A stretch of DNA of 64,000 bases from Gammaproteobacteria bacterium (GCA_021773975.1 JAJFJN010000046.1:62001-126000), one strand, 5' to 3'. Positions 44,064 to 54,045 are shown, counted from the stretch's first letter. A program made the numbers and translations. The notes: generated by a model not told the origin, from the letters alone.

Positions 44064-44903
44064 TTATTTTTTCAGTTGATAAATAATACCACTCTGCTCA
44101 GTAAGCATCTCAAAGGCATTTAATTTAGCTGGCATTGACTCCGTCGAGCCTAAAAACAGATAGCCGCCAGGACGCAGTATCTTGCTCATGCGTTGAATAA
44201 TGTCATGCTTTACTGCGGTGGGAAAATAGATCAAAACATTTCGACAAAAAATAATATCAAAACGACCCAAAGAGGTGAAGTCACGGGTAAGGTTAAACTC
44301 CTGGAAACGAATTCTCTCTTTAATCTCCTGTTTAACCTCATATCCTTCAGCATGTGTAGAAAAATACCGGCGACGCTGCTCATCATTCAAACCACGAGAA
44401 GCTGACAGCCCTGAATAAACACCCTTGCGCGCCTCACTTAAAATGCTAGCGGAAATATCTGTAGATACAATCTCAATATCGCCCAACTTACCGGGATTAC
44501 GCAGTCGATAATCATATGCCTGCATACTAATTGAATAGGGCTCTTGACCTGAAGAGCAGGCCGCTGACCAAACTCGCAATCGCTGATTCCCTGCCTCAGG
44601 AAATATTTTTGACGTTAGAAGTCGAAAATGCGGTGCATCTCGAAACCAAAAGGTCTCATTGGTCGTCATAGCATCAACAACATTGGCTCGTAATCTAAGA
44701 TTACGACCAAAGGATAATTCAGAAAGCAATGCTTTCATATCTGCCAGTTCATACTGACGCAACAAGCGACTAAGTCTACTAATAACTAAATACTCTTTAC
44801 CATCACCTAACTCAATACCACTGGCATCACTTAAGAACTTCTTAAATACCTGGTAATCCTCTACCGAACAAGTTAGCTGTTTTTTAGCCGCAGAATGGCT
44901 CAT
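44064..44903 (-). CDS. cheR: Chemotaxis protein methyltransferase CheR
   Basis: CheR methylates glutamates of chemoreceptors using SAM. The 279-residue protein has the all-helical N-terminal CheR domain (YQVFKKFLSDASGIELGDGKEYLVISRL) and the catalytic domain with TTNETFWFRDAPHF, LRVWSAACSSGQEPYSISM and FDIIFCRNVLIYF near residues 215-230. No pentapeptide-binding TPR is attached. It is 31 bases downstream of cheV and cotranscribed with it, an arrangement usual in polar-flagellated gammaproteobacteria. Confidence 0.96.
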   Translation of the reverse strand: MSHSAAKKQLTCSVEDYQVFKKFLSDASGIELGDGKEYLVISRLSRLLRQYELADMKALLSELSFGRNLRLRANVVDAMTTNETFWFRDAPHFRLLTSKIFPEAGNQRLRVWSAACSSGQEPYSISMQAYDYRLRNPGKLGDIEIVSTDISASILSEARKGVYSGLSASRGLNDEQRRRYFSTHAEGYEVKQEIKERIRFQEFNLTRDFTSLGRFDIIFCRNVLIYFPTAVKHDIIQRMSKILRPGGYLFLGSTESMPAKLNAFEMLTEQSGIIYQLKK

Positions 44904-44934
44904 CCATCAATCCAAAATAAGTGATTTAAAAATA

Positions 44935-45876
44935 TCATACTGTAGTAGTGCGTTGCTCAGCATGCTCTTTTAGACGCCCCTGCACAAACCCTGCAAGCTC
45001 ATTAGCTTCATATTTTGGCAAAAAGCGGTTTGCGCCTACCTTTTCAACCATCGATTCATTAAATCCACCACTGAGCGAAGAGTGTAGGAAAATGTGTAGC
45101 TTTTCAAGATTGGGATCTTGTCGAATGGCGGTGGTTAGTGAATAACCATCCATCTGAGGCATCTCTATATCAGAAATAACCAATGCCAGCCAATTATACA
45201 GGTCACGCCCTTCATTAACCCAATCACGCAATTGCTTCAGCGCTTCCTGACCATCATTACAGAGCGTGCACTCTACACCTAGCTGCTCTAGCACACGCTT
45301 TACCTGCCCACGGGCAACCACCGAATCATCCACAACCAGCACATGTTGCTTAGATGCATCAAAGCCGCTATCAATAATCCCTTCATCAACAATTTCGCTG
45401 CAGCCCATTACATCCTTCATCACCTTCTCTACGTCGAGGATTTCTACCAACTCATTTTCTATCTGCGTAACAGCTGTTAAAAAACTCCCGCCTGCTGCCC
45501 CTTTAGGTGGTGGCAAAATATCTTCCCAATTCATGTTAACAATATGATCAACACCACCCACCATGAAGCCCTGAGTTTGCCGGTTATATTCCGTAATAAT
45601 CACAAATCTTCCAGCGGCATTATCCAATTTAGGGCCACCAATAGCCATAGAGAGATCCATTACAGAAATGGTTTTACCTCGCATATTAGCGATGCCTCGC
45701 ACAACAGGATTTGCCCCTGGCATCTGAGTAAGCGAAGGGCATTGAATCACCTCTTTTACTTTAAACACATTAATCCCAAACTTTTGTCGCCCATGTAAGC
45801 GAAACAGCAACAGCTCTAAGCGATTTCGTCCAGCAAGCTGTGTACGCTGGTCTACGCCATCTAAAATACCCGCCAT
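44935..45876 (-). CDS. cheV: Chemotaxis coupling protein CheV (CheW-receiver hybrid)
   Basis: CheV couples receptors to CheA and carries a phosphorylatable receiver for adaptation. The 313-residue protein has a CheW domain (FGINVFKVKEVIQCPSLTQMPGANPVVRGIANMRGKTISVMDL, residues ~32-75) and a C-terminal receiver domain beginning VLVVDDSVVARGQV with the phospho-acceptor in LALVISDIEMPQMDG. A near-perfect sigma-28 promoter precedes it, so cheV-cheR are late flagellar genes. Confidence 0.96.
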   Translation of the reverse strand: MAGILDGVDQRTQLAGRNRLELLLFRLHGRQKFGINVFKVKEVIQCPSLTQMPGANPVVRGIANMRGKTISVMDLSMAIGGPKLDNAAGRFVIITEYNRQTQGFMVGGVDHIVNMNWEDILPPPKGAAGGSFLTAVTQIENELVEILDVEKVMKDVMGCSEIVDEGIIDSGFDASKQHVLVVDDSVVARGQVKRVLEQLGVECTLCNDGQEALKQLRDWVNEGRDLYNWLALVISDIEMPQMDGYSLTTAIRQDPNLEKLHIFLHSSLSGGFNESMVEKVGANRFLPKYEANELAGFVQGRLKEHAEQRTTTV

Positions 45877-45913
45877 GCTTTTCTCTCCATCAAGTCAAAT
45901 TTGCTATGTCCAT

Positions 45914-45940
45914 TTAGCGGCATCCATAAGCAATGCTTTA
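45914..45940 (-). promoter_or_regulatory. Sigma-28 promoter of cheV-cheR
   Basis: Minus strand reads TAAA, 15 bases, GCCGCTAA: one mismatch from the FliA consensus. It lies about 40 bases upstream of the cheV ATG at 45876. Confidence 0.85.
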
Positions 45941-46062
45941 GAACCATAGAGACCTAACAGCGCATCATTATTTATAACACCTAACCAGGCATACTACTTG
46001 CAAGTCACTACTTGAAGCGTTCAATACGTCAAAAAACCGACATTACATTACAGCGACATTAA

Positions 46063-46788
46063 ATGAAATCCAACCATCTGAAAATTAAGGGCTTACTTGT
46101 CAACGCACTACTGCTAGCAGTACTTGCACTGCCAACTTCTGTATTTTCAGCAGACGCAATTCAATCACATGAGAGCATTCGCGATGCGGCTCGCAACCAC
46201 GCAAAAGATAATTTGACCGGCTACTCTGTGCCACCAACGGTAACCGTTAACCGTATCGATAGCCGTTTAAGATTAACAAAATGCAGCCAACCCTTAGATG
46301 CCTTTTCACCACCCACAGGACACAAGCTCGGTAGAACAACCATTGGGGTGCGCTGTTCGGGCATCAAACCCTGGAGTCTTTATGTGTCCGTAATGGTTAG
46401 TTTGGATACTGAGGTGGTTGTTGCTGCGCATAATCTTGCTCGTGGCACAACCCTAAGCGCCACTGATCTTATTCTTGAAAAGAGAGATATTGCCCGACTT
46501 CGACGTAATTATTTTGACAATCCCGCACGGGCAATTGGTAAGAAGCTAAAAAGAAATCTACAGCGGGGTCAGGTACTCGACTCTCTCTATATAGTCACTC
46601 CAAATGCTGTAAAAAAAGGGAGTAAAGTCATCATTCTTGCCAGTAGCAAAAAGATACAGGTTCGCATGCCAGGAAAAGCATTAAGCAATGGTTCAATAGG
46701 GGAGTTAATAAAAGTACAAAACATTCATTCTAAAAAAGAACTTGAAGCTATCGTGATATCACCTGGGGTTGTAAAGGTGGCCATGTAA
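46063..46788 (+). CDS. flgA: Flagellar P-ring assembly chaperone FlgA
   Basis: FlgA is the periplasmic chaperone for P-ring protein FlgI. The 241-residue precursor has a signal peptide (LLVNALLLAVLALPTSVFSADA, cleavage about residue 30), then the FlgA N-terminal domain and a SAF domain with VVVAAHNLARGTTLSATDLILEKRDI (about residues 127-150) and the C-terminal IQVRMPGKALSNGSIGELIKVQN. It is divergent from cheV. Confidence 0.94.
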   Translation: MKSNHLKIKGLLVNALLLAVLALPTSVFSADAIQSHESIRDAARNHAKDNLTGYSVPPTVTVNRIDSRLRLTKCSQPLDAFSPPTGHKLGRTTIGVRCSGIKPWSLYVSVMVSLDTEVVVAAHNLARGTTLSATDLILEKRDIARLRRNYFDNPARAIGKKLKRNLQRGQVLDSLYIVTPNAVKKGSKVIILASSKKIQVRMPGKALSNGSIGELIKVQNIHSKKELEAIVISPGVVKVAM

Positions 46789-46859
46789 CTAATTTTACTC
46801 AAAATATTCGATTCATTCGCAAACACTGATAGATATGGCAATAACTGCACGAAATAGGT

Positions 46860-46886
46860 TAAAGGTATTGAATATAACGTCGTTAC
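46860..46886 (+). promoter_or_regulatory. Sigma-28 promoter of flgM-flgN
   Basis: TAAA, 15 bases, GTCGTTAC: five or six of eight -10 positions agree with GCCGATAA. Position ~40 bases upstream of flgM and the known FliA control of flgM in related bacteria support it. Confidence 0.6.
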
Positions 46887-46924
46887 CCATTATCGAAGAG
46901 ATGCACATTTAGGAGTACAGAAAT

Positions 46925-47242
46925 ATGAATATTGACATCAAAGGTCTTACTAATGGACCAATCAACAGCCAGGGAAGCAACAAGCCAACAGGCTCAACTA
47001 ATAGCAATGGGCGCGCCCAAGGTACATCAGCTCAATCAGCAGGTTCAGACAAAGTAAGTTTCACTGCATCAGCTACTCAACTGGGTGCTCTGGAAGAACA
47101 AATTAGCAGCCTACCTATTGCCGATAGCAACCGTGTTGCAGAGACAAGACATGCCCTTGCCACTGGAACTCATCAAATTGACCCCAACGGTACAGCTGAT
47201 GGCTTACTCGCAACTGAACGTGCTTTTGCCCAAAAGAGTTAA
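46925..47242 (+). CDS. flgM: Anti-sigma-28 factor FlgM
   Basis: FlgM holds sigma-28 (FliA) inactive until it is exported through the completed hook. The 105-residue protein has the low-complexity Asn/Ser/Gly N-terminal half and the FliA-binding C-terminal half: DKVSFTASATQLGALEEQI, VAETRHALATGTHQIDPNGTADGLLATERAF. A sigma-28 promoter just upstream gives the usual feedback. It is three bases upstream of flgN. Confidence 0.94.
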   Translation: MNIDIKGLTNGPINSQGSNKPTGSTNSNGRAQGTSAQSAGSDKVSFTASATQLGALEEQISSLPIADSNRVAETRHALATGTHQIDPNGTADGLLATERAFAQKS

Positions 47243-47245
47243 CCC

Positions 47246-47737
47246 ATGTCCAACATCACTCAACAACAGCAACAATTAACTCAGCTCTTATCAGCCGAGC
47301 TAAATGAGAGTCACCAGTTATTGGATATATTAATGGAAGAGCATCAAGCGCTAAGCTCTTCAGACCCTGACCTCATCACATCCATCAGTGCTAAAAAACT
47401 GGATGCTTTAAAGCGTGTTGAGCAACACTATACTCAGCGTGCGCATTTTTTAACCCGCATTGGATTATCTTCCGGTAACGAGGAGATGGAGACAATTATC
47501 AAACGCCTCCCTAAAGAGAGCCTACTTGTTACTCAATGGCATGCACTTCAAGAGATAGCAAAAAAACTACACCGTCAAAATGAGATCAATGGTGGCATTA
47601 TCGCCCTTACTCAACGACACCTTACCTTGGCGTTAGACATTTTAAATGGCAAAGCAAATATCACCCCTACATCTACTTATGGACGCAGTGGTCAAGCCAA
47701 CTCAGAAGCCACACCCCAGCACATAGCAAAAGCATAA
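47246..47737 (+). CDS. flgN: Flagellar export chaperone FlgN
   Basis: FlgN-type cytoplasmic chaperone for FlgK and FlgL. The 163-residue protein is almost all helical, with SAELNESHQLLDILMEEHQAL near the N terminus and IAKKLHRQNEINGGIIALTQRHLTLALDIL near the C terminus, the region that contacts the HAP proteins. Its position after flgM is standard. Confidence 0.92.
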   Translation: MSNITQQQQQLTQLLSAELNESHQLLDILMEEHQALSSSDPDLITSISAKKLDALKRVEQHYTQRAHFLTRIGLSSGNEEMETIIKRLPKESLLVTQWHALQEIAKKLHRQNEINGGIIALTQRHLTLALDILNGKANITPTSTYGRSGQANSEATPQHIAKA

Positions 47738-47753
47738 GCACTCATATCGGCCA

Positions 47754-50171
47754 TCACACATAGCATTTGCGAAAAACCACAAAAGCAAACAAGTACAACA
47801 GTAAGGCTGCCAGTACCACCAAACTAAACCCAACATGAACTGCAAGCAAGGTTGCCAAAACAGCACTCACCACAGAAGCACAACCATTCACTCCCCAGGC
47901 CCATGGAATCAAAGCAGGCCTATCAGAGCCCAGTTGAGTCAATGCCGTTGGAAACGGTATGCCCATAAAGAACGCCAGGGGTGCAATCAACAACACCGAA
48001 ATAGTTATTTTGGCCAACTCAGGCAACTGCAGAAGTGCTGGAAAGAGAATCTGCGGCAACAGCAAAAACAGTCCTCCCAATAAGCCGATAGAAACTATTG
48101 CTACCTTCAAGGTTACTAAGCTTCCCCACATTGCCGCCAAACGGCGAGAACAGATACTACCCAGACCAGCGAAGATCAGAAAAGAGCAGAGCACAACTGC
48201 CACCGCATAGAGCGGATGACTCAAGAAGAGAATGAATTTCTGGATAAAGGCAATTTCAAGAAACAGAAAGGCCAGCCCAATGGATCCAAAATAGAGAAAC
48301 ACTCGCCAGGGGTTAACCAACCCACCACGCAGCTGTGAACGACAAAAAAACAGCGGCAGCAGAATTAGCACGACCCCGGCTAACAGCGCCTGGATCAAGG
48401 TTACAACCAATATCAGATAACCCCACTCCAGCAACGGAAAGCCACCCTGCCCACGCAAGCCCCATATCTCTTGCAGCTGCTCCCATTTGAAGAAGTGAAA
48501 AAAGTAGGGTCGGTCATCTGTTGCGGGCTGAATATTAAACTTGTAGCGCTGTATATATTCCACCGCAGATGAACCCAGCAATGCTTGCGCAGATGTGAAG
48601 AAATGGGGCTGCCGTAGTTGGTTATAACGATTAGCCTCCTCCCTGGTGATACCGGGATAGAAGGCCACATCAAAAGCACGTTTCTGACTGAAATGGCGTA
48701 GCGCTGCAATCTCCTCAGTAGAGATGCTTCCATTCTTAATCAGCAAGGTACTGGTCTGCCAGCCACGAATCAGCACCAGCCGTTGCCCTGGATTTTCAAT
48801 GCCCCTATTTCGCAACGCTACCACTGCCGTTGCAAAAAGTTTCAACGTATCCCTCGGTGGTAACCTCACCCAACGACTGATCGCAAGATACCCACCCGGC
48901 GTAAGATGATCCAGATACGCCTGCAACGCTTCTACGGTATAGAGATAACTTTCATTGAGCGCGTAGAGTCCGGCAGATGACGCATTAAACGAATCCATCA
49001 GCGCCAATTGAATCAGGTCATAACGTTGATCACTGGCAGCCACAAAACCGCGCGCCTCAGCCATATGCACTTGAACACCTGCTTTTGCATACAGATCATC
49101 TGTAAAATCTTTATAGTGCTGGCGCACCAGCTGAACCATTTGAGGGTTCAACTCCACCGCATCAATCGTTGATGCCTGATGGTATAGCGCCTGCAACACA
49201 TCGGCTCCACCGCCTGCTCCCAGTACCAGAACCTTCCCTGCTTTTTTAAGATGATAGGGCAGTGCTGATGTCAGTTGATCCAAATAGGTAAACCGCTCCC
49301 TCTCATTATCCCCCTGAGTCAATACCGTCATGCCACCCCCATCGGTAAAAACACCTAACTGAGGTGGTGGCTCTGTCGTGGCATTAAGACTCAAGCCAGG
49401 CGCGTGACGAAGTGGGGTTCGCATGCTCTCCAGCACACTAAGCAGCCCCAGCGGGCTGGAGTACTGATCCACCACCGTTGCCCCATCAATGTGCAGCATC
49501 TGGCTCAAACCTTTATAGGGTGAGATGACAGGGGTCAGCCACTTGATCGGCAATAACAGGGGTAGCAGCGCTACAAAAGAGAACAGCAACCAGCGATAGC
49601 GAAACTGAAAACCCAGTTCCCAACAGGCCAACGCCGCTGCAATAGCCCCCATCACGCCAAGCAACTGCAGCACACGCTCAGGAAAGAACAGAAACAGCAA
49701 GCCGATAATAGCCAGACTGCCCAGTCCAGCACCTAATAGATCTGCTCCATAGATGCGCGCAACCTGATGATGAAATCGACTAATCGCCAGCCCCACTGCA
49801 TTGGCAGCAAAGAAAAAGGGCAGCATCAACAAAAGATAAATGAGCAGCAACCAGAGTGGCTGTTGTCTATCCCACAACAGCTGCTCTGGGTTGAAAGGTA
49901 TCCTTTGGGCAATGAGAAAACAGGCAACTGCTGATATCCCAAACAACAATAAATTAATGATAAAGACCAATGGAAACCGGGCCAGCAACCGCTCTCGGGC
50001 AAGGGTAATGAAGGTGCCGCTGACGCCATAACCCAGTAGCGCCAAACTGATGATCATATAAGCAAAGTGATGCCACTGGATGATAGAGAAGAGCCGCATG
50101 AGTAGGATCTCATAACCCAATGCAGCGGCAGAGATCAGGGCAATAGAGTAGCGAGGGAAGCGGGGTTCCAT
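47754..50171 (-). CDS. Membrane-embedded spermidine synthase-like protein
   Basis: An 805-residue protein with three parts: about seven N-terminal membrane helices (residues 1-215), a soluble Rossmann-type domain with VLVLGAGGGADVLQAL (glycines 318-322), VELNPQMVQLV and MDSFNASSAGLYALNESYLY, and about six C-terminal membrane helices. This is the 'fused MFS/spermidine synthase' family, whose members usually do not have proven polyamine synthase activity; the aminopropyl donor site is not obvious. It is followed on the same strand, 41 bases upstream, by an exported isoaspartyl methyltransferase gene, forming a likely two-gene operon. Function remains unknown. Confidence 0.75.
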   Translation of the reverse strand: MEPRFPRYSIALISAAALGYEILLMRLFSIIQWHHFAYMIISLALLGYGVSGTFITLARERLLARFPLVFIINLLLFGISAVACFLIAQRIPFNPEQLLWDRQQPLWLLLIYLLLMLPFFFAANAVGLAISRFHHQVARIYGADLLGAGLGSLAIIGLLFLFFPERVLQLLGVMGAIAAALACWELGFQFRYRWLLFSFVALLPLLLPIKWLTPVISPYKGLSQMLHIDGATVVDQYSSPLGLLSVLESMRTPLRHAPGLSLNATTEPPPQLGVFTDGGGMTVLTQGDNERERFTYLDQLTSALPYHLKKAGKVLVLGAGGGADVLQALYHQASTIDAVELNPQMVQLVRQHYKDFTDDLYAKAGVQVHMAEARGFVAASDQRYDLIQLALMDSFNASSAGLYALNESYLYTVEALQAYLDHLTPGGYLAISRWVRLPPRDTLKLFATAVVALRNRGIENPGQRLVLIRGWQTSTLLIKNGSISTEEIAALRHFSQKRAFDVAFYPGITREEANRYNQLRQPHFFTSAQALLGSSAVEYIQRYKFNIQPATDDRPYFFHFFKWEQLQEIWGLRGQGGFPLLEWGYLILVVTLIQALLAGVVLILLPLFFCRSQLRGGLVNPWRVFLYFGSIGLAFLFLEIAFIQKFILFLSHPLYAVAVVLCSFLIFAGLGSICSRRLAAMWGSLVTLKVAIVSIGLLGGLFLLLPQILFPALLQLPELAKITISVLLIAPLAFFMGIPFPTALTQLGSDRPALIPWAWGVNGCASVVSAVLATLLAVHVGFSLVVLAALLLYLFAFVVFRKCYV

Positions 50172-50212
50172 CTCATTTAGATTGTTGGCTAAAAATTAAC
50201 CGTAACCACGGG

Positions 50213-50953
50213 CTAATGTGTCCCTGTCAACGGTACAAAGCGAACCGGGAGTATTTGCCGGGTTGTCACTTCTCCCTGATCACTCTTCTCAACCAACAGC
50301 AACTGCTGCACCATAAAACGGCTACCCACCGGGATCACCATCCGGCCACCCGGTTTAAGTTGCCTAATCAAGGGTGGCGGCACATGGCTGGCTGCTGCTG
50401 TCACGATAATGACATCAAAAGGCGCCTCTTCCTTCCAACCGTAATAACCATCACCAACACGCAGATGGATCTGATCATATCCCAAGCGCTGCAAGCGTTT
50501 AGCCGCCGCTTCAGCCAAAGGCTTAATAATCTCAATGGTAAAAACCTGGTCACTCAACTCCGCCAGGATGGCGGCCTGATAGCCCGAGCCGGTACCAATC
50601 TCCAACACCCGGCTATCGGGCTTCAACCCCATCAGGTCAGTCATCAAAGCGACAATATAGGGTTGGGAGATAGTTTGGCCATGACCAATGGGCAGCGGGA
50701 TATTCTCATAGGCGGCGAAGCGTTCCTCAACCGGTACAAACTCATGCCGGGGTACGCGCCCTATAACCTCCATCACGCGCGGATCCAGCTCATCTGTACC
50801 GATGTAGCGGCTGGTTTCGTTAACATCCTGCACAATAGATCTGACCATAGCCTGGCGCTCCTTTTGCCAGATATCAGCAGCCCAACACTCTCCCACCGCC
50901 ATCAATAGAAGGGCAAAACAGAGTAAAATCAACTGAAAAAGTTTTTGCATCAT
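50213..50953 (-). CDS. pcm: Exported protein-L-isoaspartate O-methyltransferase (Pcm)
   Basis: Pcm starts repair of damaged isoaspartyl residues with SAM. The 246-residue protein has the Pcm core (VPRHEFVP, YENIPLPIGHGQTISQPYIVALM, VLEIGTGSGYQAAILAEL and IVTAAASHVPPPL), but is unusual in starting with a clear signal peptide (LFQLILLCFALLLMAVGECWA, cleavage about residue 25). That predicts a periplasmic location, where SAM is not expected. It is cotranscribed with the membrane spermidine synthase-like gene. Confidence 0.9.
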   Translation of the reverse strand: MMQKLFQLILLCFALLLMAVGECWAADIWQKERQAMVRSIVQDVNETSRYIGTDELDPRVMEVIGRVPRHEFVPVEERFAAYENIPLPIGHGQTISQPYIVALMTDLMGLKPDSRVLEIGTGSGYQAAILAELSDQVFTIEIIKPLAEAAAKRLQRLGYDQIHLRVGDGYYGWKEEAPFDVIIVTAAASHVPPPLIRQLKPGGRMVIPVGSRFMVQQLLLVEKSDQGEVTTRQILPVRFVPLTGTH

Positions 50954-51035
50954 GCACTTCTGTCTTCAAGGGTTTCACGATAAGCTTAGTTGAATACTGG
51001 ATCTTTGGTCTTAAAATAATTTTAGGGAGAAACAG

Positions 51036-52973
51036 ATGTCCGAACACAAGGTCTATCCTGTTCCAGCAGATTTCGCTGCTAACGCACTCATCAATACCGA
51101 GCAGTACGAGGCAATGTACAAGCAGTCCATAGAAGACTCTGACAACTTCTGGGCTGAACAGGCAGAGAAACACCTCACCTGGTTCAAAAAATGGGACAAG
51201 GTACAGGAGTGGGATTTCCACACCGCAGATATTAAATGGTTTGAAGGTGGCAAACTCAATGTTGCCTACAACTGCCTGGATCGACATCTCGACACCCGAG
51301 GCGATCAGACTGCCATCATCTGGGAAGGCGACAACCCAGCCGAAGATAAAAAGATCAGCTACCGTGAGCTACATGCCGAAGTCTGCAAACTTGGCAACGT
51401 GCTTAAAAGTCGCGGCGTCAAAAAGGGCGACCGGGTCTGCATCTATATGCCGATGATCCCCGAGGCCAGTGTTGCCATGCTGGCCTGTGCCCGCATTGGT
51501 GCAGTTCATTCCGTGGTATTCGGTGGTTTCTCACCCGACTCTCTGAGCGGCCGTATCCTAGACTCTGACTGTCAGGTTGTCATCACCGCCGATGAAGGGG
51601 TGCGCGGTGGCAAACCCGTTCCACTCAAAGCCAATACCGATAAAGCGCTGGAATCCTGCCCCAATGTGCATACCGTGCTGACCGTCAAGCGCACCGGCGG
51701 CAACATCGGTTGGACGGAAGGACGGGATGTTTGGTACCACGACCTGATGCAGGATGCCTCCAGTGACTGCCCTGCCGAAGAGATGGACGCTGAAGATCCG
51801 CTCTTCATCCTCTACACCTCAGGCTCCACTGGCAAGCCCAAAGGGGTTCTGCACACCACGGGTGGTTATCTGCTCTTTTCTGCCATCACCCACAAATATG
51901 TCTTCGACTACCGCGATGGCGAGGTCTACTGGTGCACCGCCGATGTCGGCTGGGTCACCGGCCACAGCTACATCGTCTACGGCCCGCTGGCCAATGGTGC
52001 TATCAGTCTGATGTTTGAAGGCATCCCCAACTATCCAGATAATTCACGCTTCTGGCAGGTAATCGATAAGCACCAGGTCAACTCCTTCTACACGGCACCC
52101 ACCGCGCTACGCGCACTGATGCGTGCGGGCGATGAACCCGTCAAAAAAACCTCACGCCAATCCCTGCGTGTCATCGGGTCTGTGGGCGAACCCATTAACC
52201 CTGAAGCTTGGGAGTGGTACTACCATGTGGTTGGCAATGCCCGCTGCCCTATTGTTGACACCTGGTGGCAAACCGAAACGGGTGGCCACCTCATCACCCC
52301 ACTGCCCGGCGCCCATGCACTCAAACCTGGCTCTGCCGCACGCCCTTTCTTTGGGGTTGAACCGGCTATCGTAGATGCTGATGGCAATATTATTGAAGGT
52401 GAAGGTTCTGGTAACCTGGTCATAACCCGCCCCTGGCCCGGCATCATGCGTGACATCTATGGCGACCATCAACGCTTTATCGACACCTACTTCAAAACCT
52501 ACCCCGGTATGTACTTCACCAGCGATGGCTGCCGCCGCGATGCAGACGGCTACTACTGGATTACCGGTCGGGTGGACGATGTACTCAATGTCTCCGGTCA
52601 TCGCCTCGGCACTGCTGAGATTGAGTCCGGTCTGGTACTTCATCCCAAAGTTGCCGAAGCGGCCGTGGTGGGCTACCCACACGATATCAAGGGGCAAGGC
52701 ATCTACGCCTACGTCACACTGATGGCCGGCATTGAAGAGTCAGATGAGTTGAAAAAAGAACTGGTGCAGCTGGTGCGTAAGGAGATCGGTGCCATAGCCA
52801 CCATCGATATTATTCAATGGGCACCGGCCCTGCCAAAAACCCGTTCTGGCAAGATTATGCGCCGCATCCTGCGTAAGGTCGCCACCAATGAAGTAGACCA
52901 GCTAGGCGATATCTCTACACTTGCCGACCCCAGTGTTGTTGAGCATTTAGTAGAGAACCGGCATCACAAGTGA
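51036..52973 (+). CDS. acs: Acetyl-coenzyme A synthetase
   Basis: AMP-forming acetate activation in the cytoplasm. The 645-residue protein has the ACS N-terminal domain, the nucleotide motif [20 protein letters not shown] at about residues 261-280, the WWQTETGGH acetate-pocket motif near residue 410, [20 protein letters not shown] and the C-terminal [11 protein letters not shown] with the catalytic, acetylation-regulated lysine. AGGGAGAA precedes the ATG. A strong terminator follows the gene, so it is monocistronic. Confidence 0.97.
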   Translation: MSEHKVYPVPADFAANALINTEQYEAMYKQSIEDSDNFWAEQAEKHLTWFKKWDKVQEWDFHTADIKWFEGGKLNVAYNCLDRHLDTRGDQTAIIWEGDNPAEDKKISYRELHAEVCKLGNVLKSRGVKKGDRVCIYMPMIPEASVAMLACARIGAVHSVVFGGFSPDSLSGRILDSDCQVVITADEGVRGGKPVPLKANTDKALESCPNVHTVLTVKRTGGNIGWTEGRDVWYHDLMQDASSDCPAEEMDAEDPLFILYTSGSTGKPKGVLHTTGGYLLFSAITHKYVFDYRDGEVYWCTADVGWVTGHSYIVYGPLANGAISLMFEGIPNYPDNSRFWQVIDKHQVNSFYTAPTALRALMRAGDEPVKKTSRQSLRVIGSVGEPINPEAWEWYYHVVGNARCPIVDTWWQTETGGHLITPLPGAHALKPGSAARPFFGVEPAIVDADGNIIEGEGSGNLVITRPWPGIMRDIYGDHQRFIDTYFKTYPGMYFTSDGCRRDADGYYWITGRVDDVLNVSGHRLGTAEIESGLVLHPKVAEAAVVGYPHDIKGQGIYAYVTLMAGIEESDELKKELVQLVRKEIGAIATIDIIQWAPALPKTRSGKIMRRILRKVATNEVDQLGDISTLADPSVVEHLVENRHHK

Positions 52974-53000
52974 CAGGCTGGAAACAGTCTTAAATCTAAT

Positions 53001-53030
53001 AAAAGGGAAGGCGACTGCCTTCCCTTTTTT
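53001..53030 (+). terminator. Rho-independent terminator of acs
   Basis: AAAGGGAAGGC, a GACT loop, then GCCTTCCC followed by six T residues, 30 bases after the acs stop. Confidence 0.9.
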
Positions 53031-53105
53031 CATCTTTATCGTATAAGTTTATTCCCGATGTAGTTGCAGCTCACCCCCAAAAGGCATTACCATTAGCTAA
53101 TATTT

Positions 53106-53138
53106 CCCCTAAAAATAAACAGGTTTTAGGGGCTTTTT
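53106..53138 (+). terminator. Terminator-like stem at the 5' end of the NYN gene
   Basis: CCCCTAAAA and TTTTAGGGG form a perfect 9-bp stem with a 9-base loop followed by CTTTTT. It lies immediately before the NYN-domain reading frame and could be a second acs terminator or an attenuator/leader of the downstream gene. Confidence 0.55.
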
Positions 53139-53172
53139 GAGATTTAGCAAATCTTCACCCTTTTATGAATTG

Positions 53173-54027
53173 ATGGAACAATTCCAGAGAGAAGTTATTT
53201 TGGAATCTAATCTAAAAATCGGTGTCTTTGTTGACGCTGAAAATGTACGTTTTAATGGCGGCTATCAGCTCCGCTACGATAATCTGCGCCGCTTTGCCAT
53301 TCGCAACGGCGGCACACCACAACGACTCAACACCTATATTGCCTTTGATCCTGAACGCGCAAAAGAAGAGCCTGGATACGCTCAAAAATCCTATGCCTAT
53401 CAGCAGATGGTGCGGGATTTTGGCTGGAAGATTACAGTCAAAAACGTCCAACGCTACATTGATGAAGAGGGCAATGTAACCACCAAAGCCAACGCCGACC
53501 TGGATCTTGCTGTTGATGCCATGTTACAGGCAACAAACCTAGACCAAGTATTGCTGGTTACCGGTGACGGTGATTTTCTACAGGTGGTTACTGCGCTACA
53601 GAACAAAGGCTGTCGGGTTGAGCTGGTCGGCTTTCGCAATGTATCCAAGGCCCTGCAACGCCAAGTTGATAACTTCTATTCTGGTTTTCTTATCCCTGAT
53701 CTTTTGCCATTCACCTGTGAACCACGCAATGAGTGGGGAAAGCCCGGCTACTGTGTACGTGGAGTTTGCACCAAATGGTTTGAGGACAAAGGCTACGGCT
53801 TTCTGCGCTTCATTCGAGAGGTTACCCCCAATCTATGGATAACCGATCCACGTGACCCCGACTCACCTTATGAAAGCGTCTTCTGTCATATCAATGAGCT
53901 GGCTGATGATGTCTCGGTTGATGCCTTACAGCATCGCCACACCATCGTTGAGTTCTATCTCAAAGAGAGCGACCAGAAAGACAATGGCCTGGTTGCCACT
54001 AATGTCAGGATGGTCTATCCAGGATAG
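53173..54027 (+). CDS. NYN-domain (LabA-like) nuclease with C-terminal cold-shock-like domain
   Basis: The N-terminal NYN/PIN-like domain has acidic metal-binding positions in GVFVDAENVRFNGGYQ, NADLDLAVDAMLQA and LLVTGDGDFLQVV, as in LabA/DUF88 putative RNases. The last ~95 residues (CTKWFEDKGYGFLRFI, VFCHINELADD, GLVATNVRMV) match the cold shock fold, including the G-Y-G-F-L RNA-binding strand. The fusion suggests an RNA-targeting nuclease. Start is uncertain: ATG 53173 (284 residues) is used; the frame is open from TTG 53137, which lies in the T-tract of the preceding hairpin, and TTG 53200 has the better ribosome site. Confidence 0.8.
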   Translation: MEQFQREVILESNLKIGVFVDAENVRFNGGYQLRYDNLRRFAIRNGGTPQRLNTYIAFDPERAKEEPGYAQKSYAYQQMVRDFGWKITVKNVQRYIDEEGNVTTKANADLDLAVDAMLQATNLDQVLLVTGDGDFLQVVTALQNKGCRVELVGFRNVSKALQRQVDNFYSGFLIPDLLPFTCEPRNEWGKPGYCVRGVCTKWFEDKGYGFLRFIREVTPNLWITDPRDPDSPYESVFCHINELADDVSVDALQHRHTIVEFYLKESDQKDNGLVATNVRMVYPG

Positions 54028-54045
54028 CAGTAAAATATAATTATC

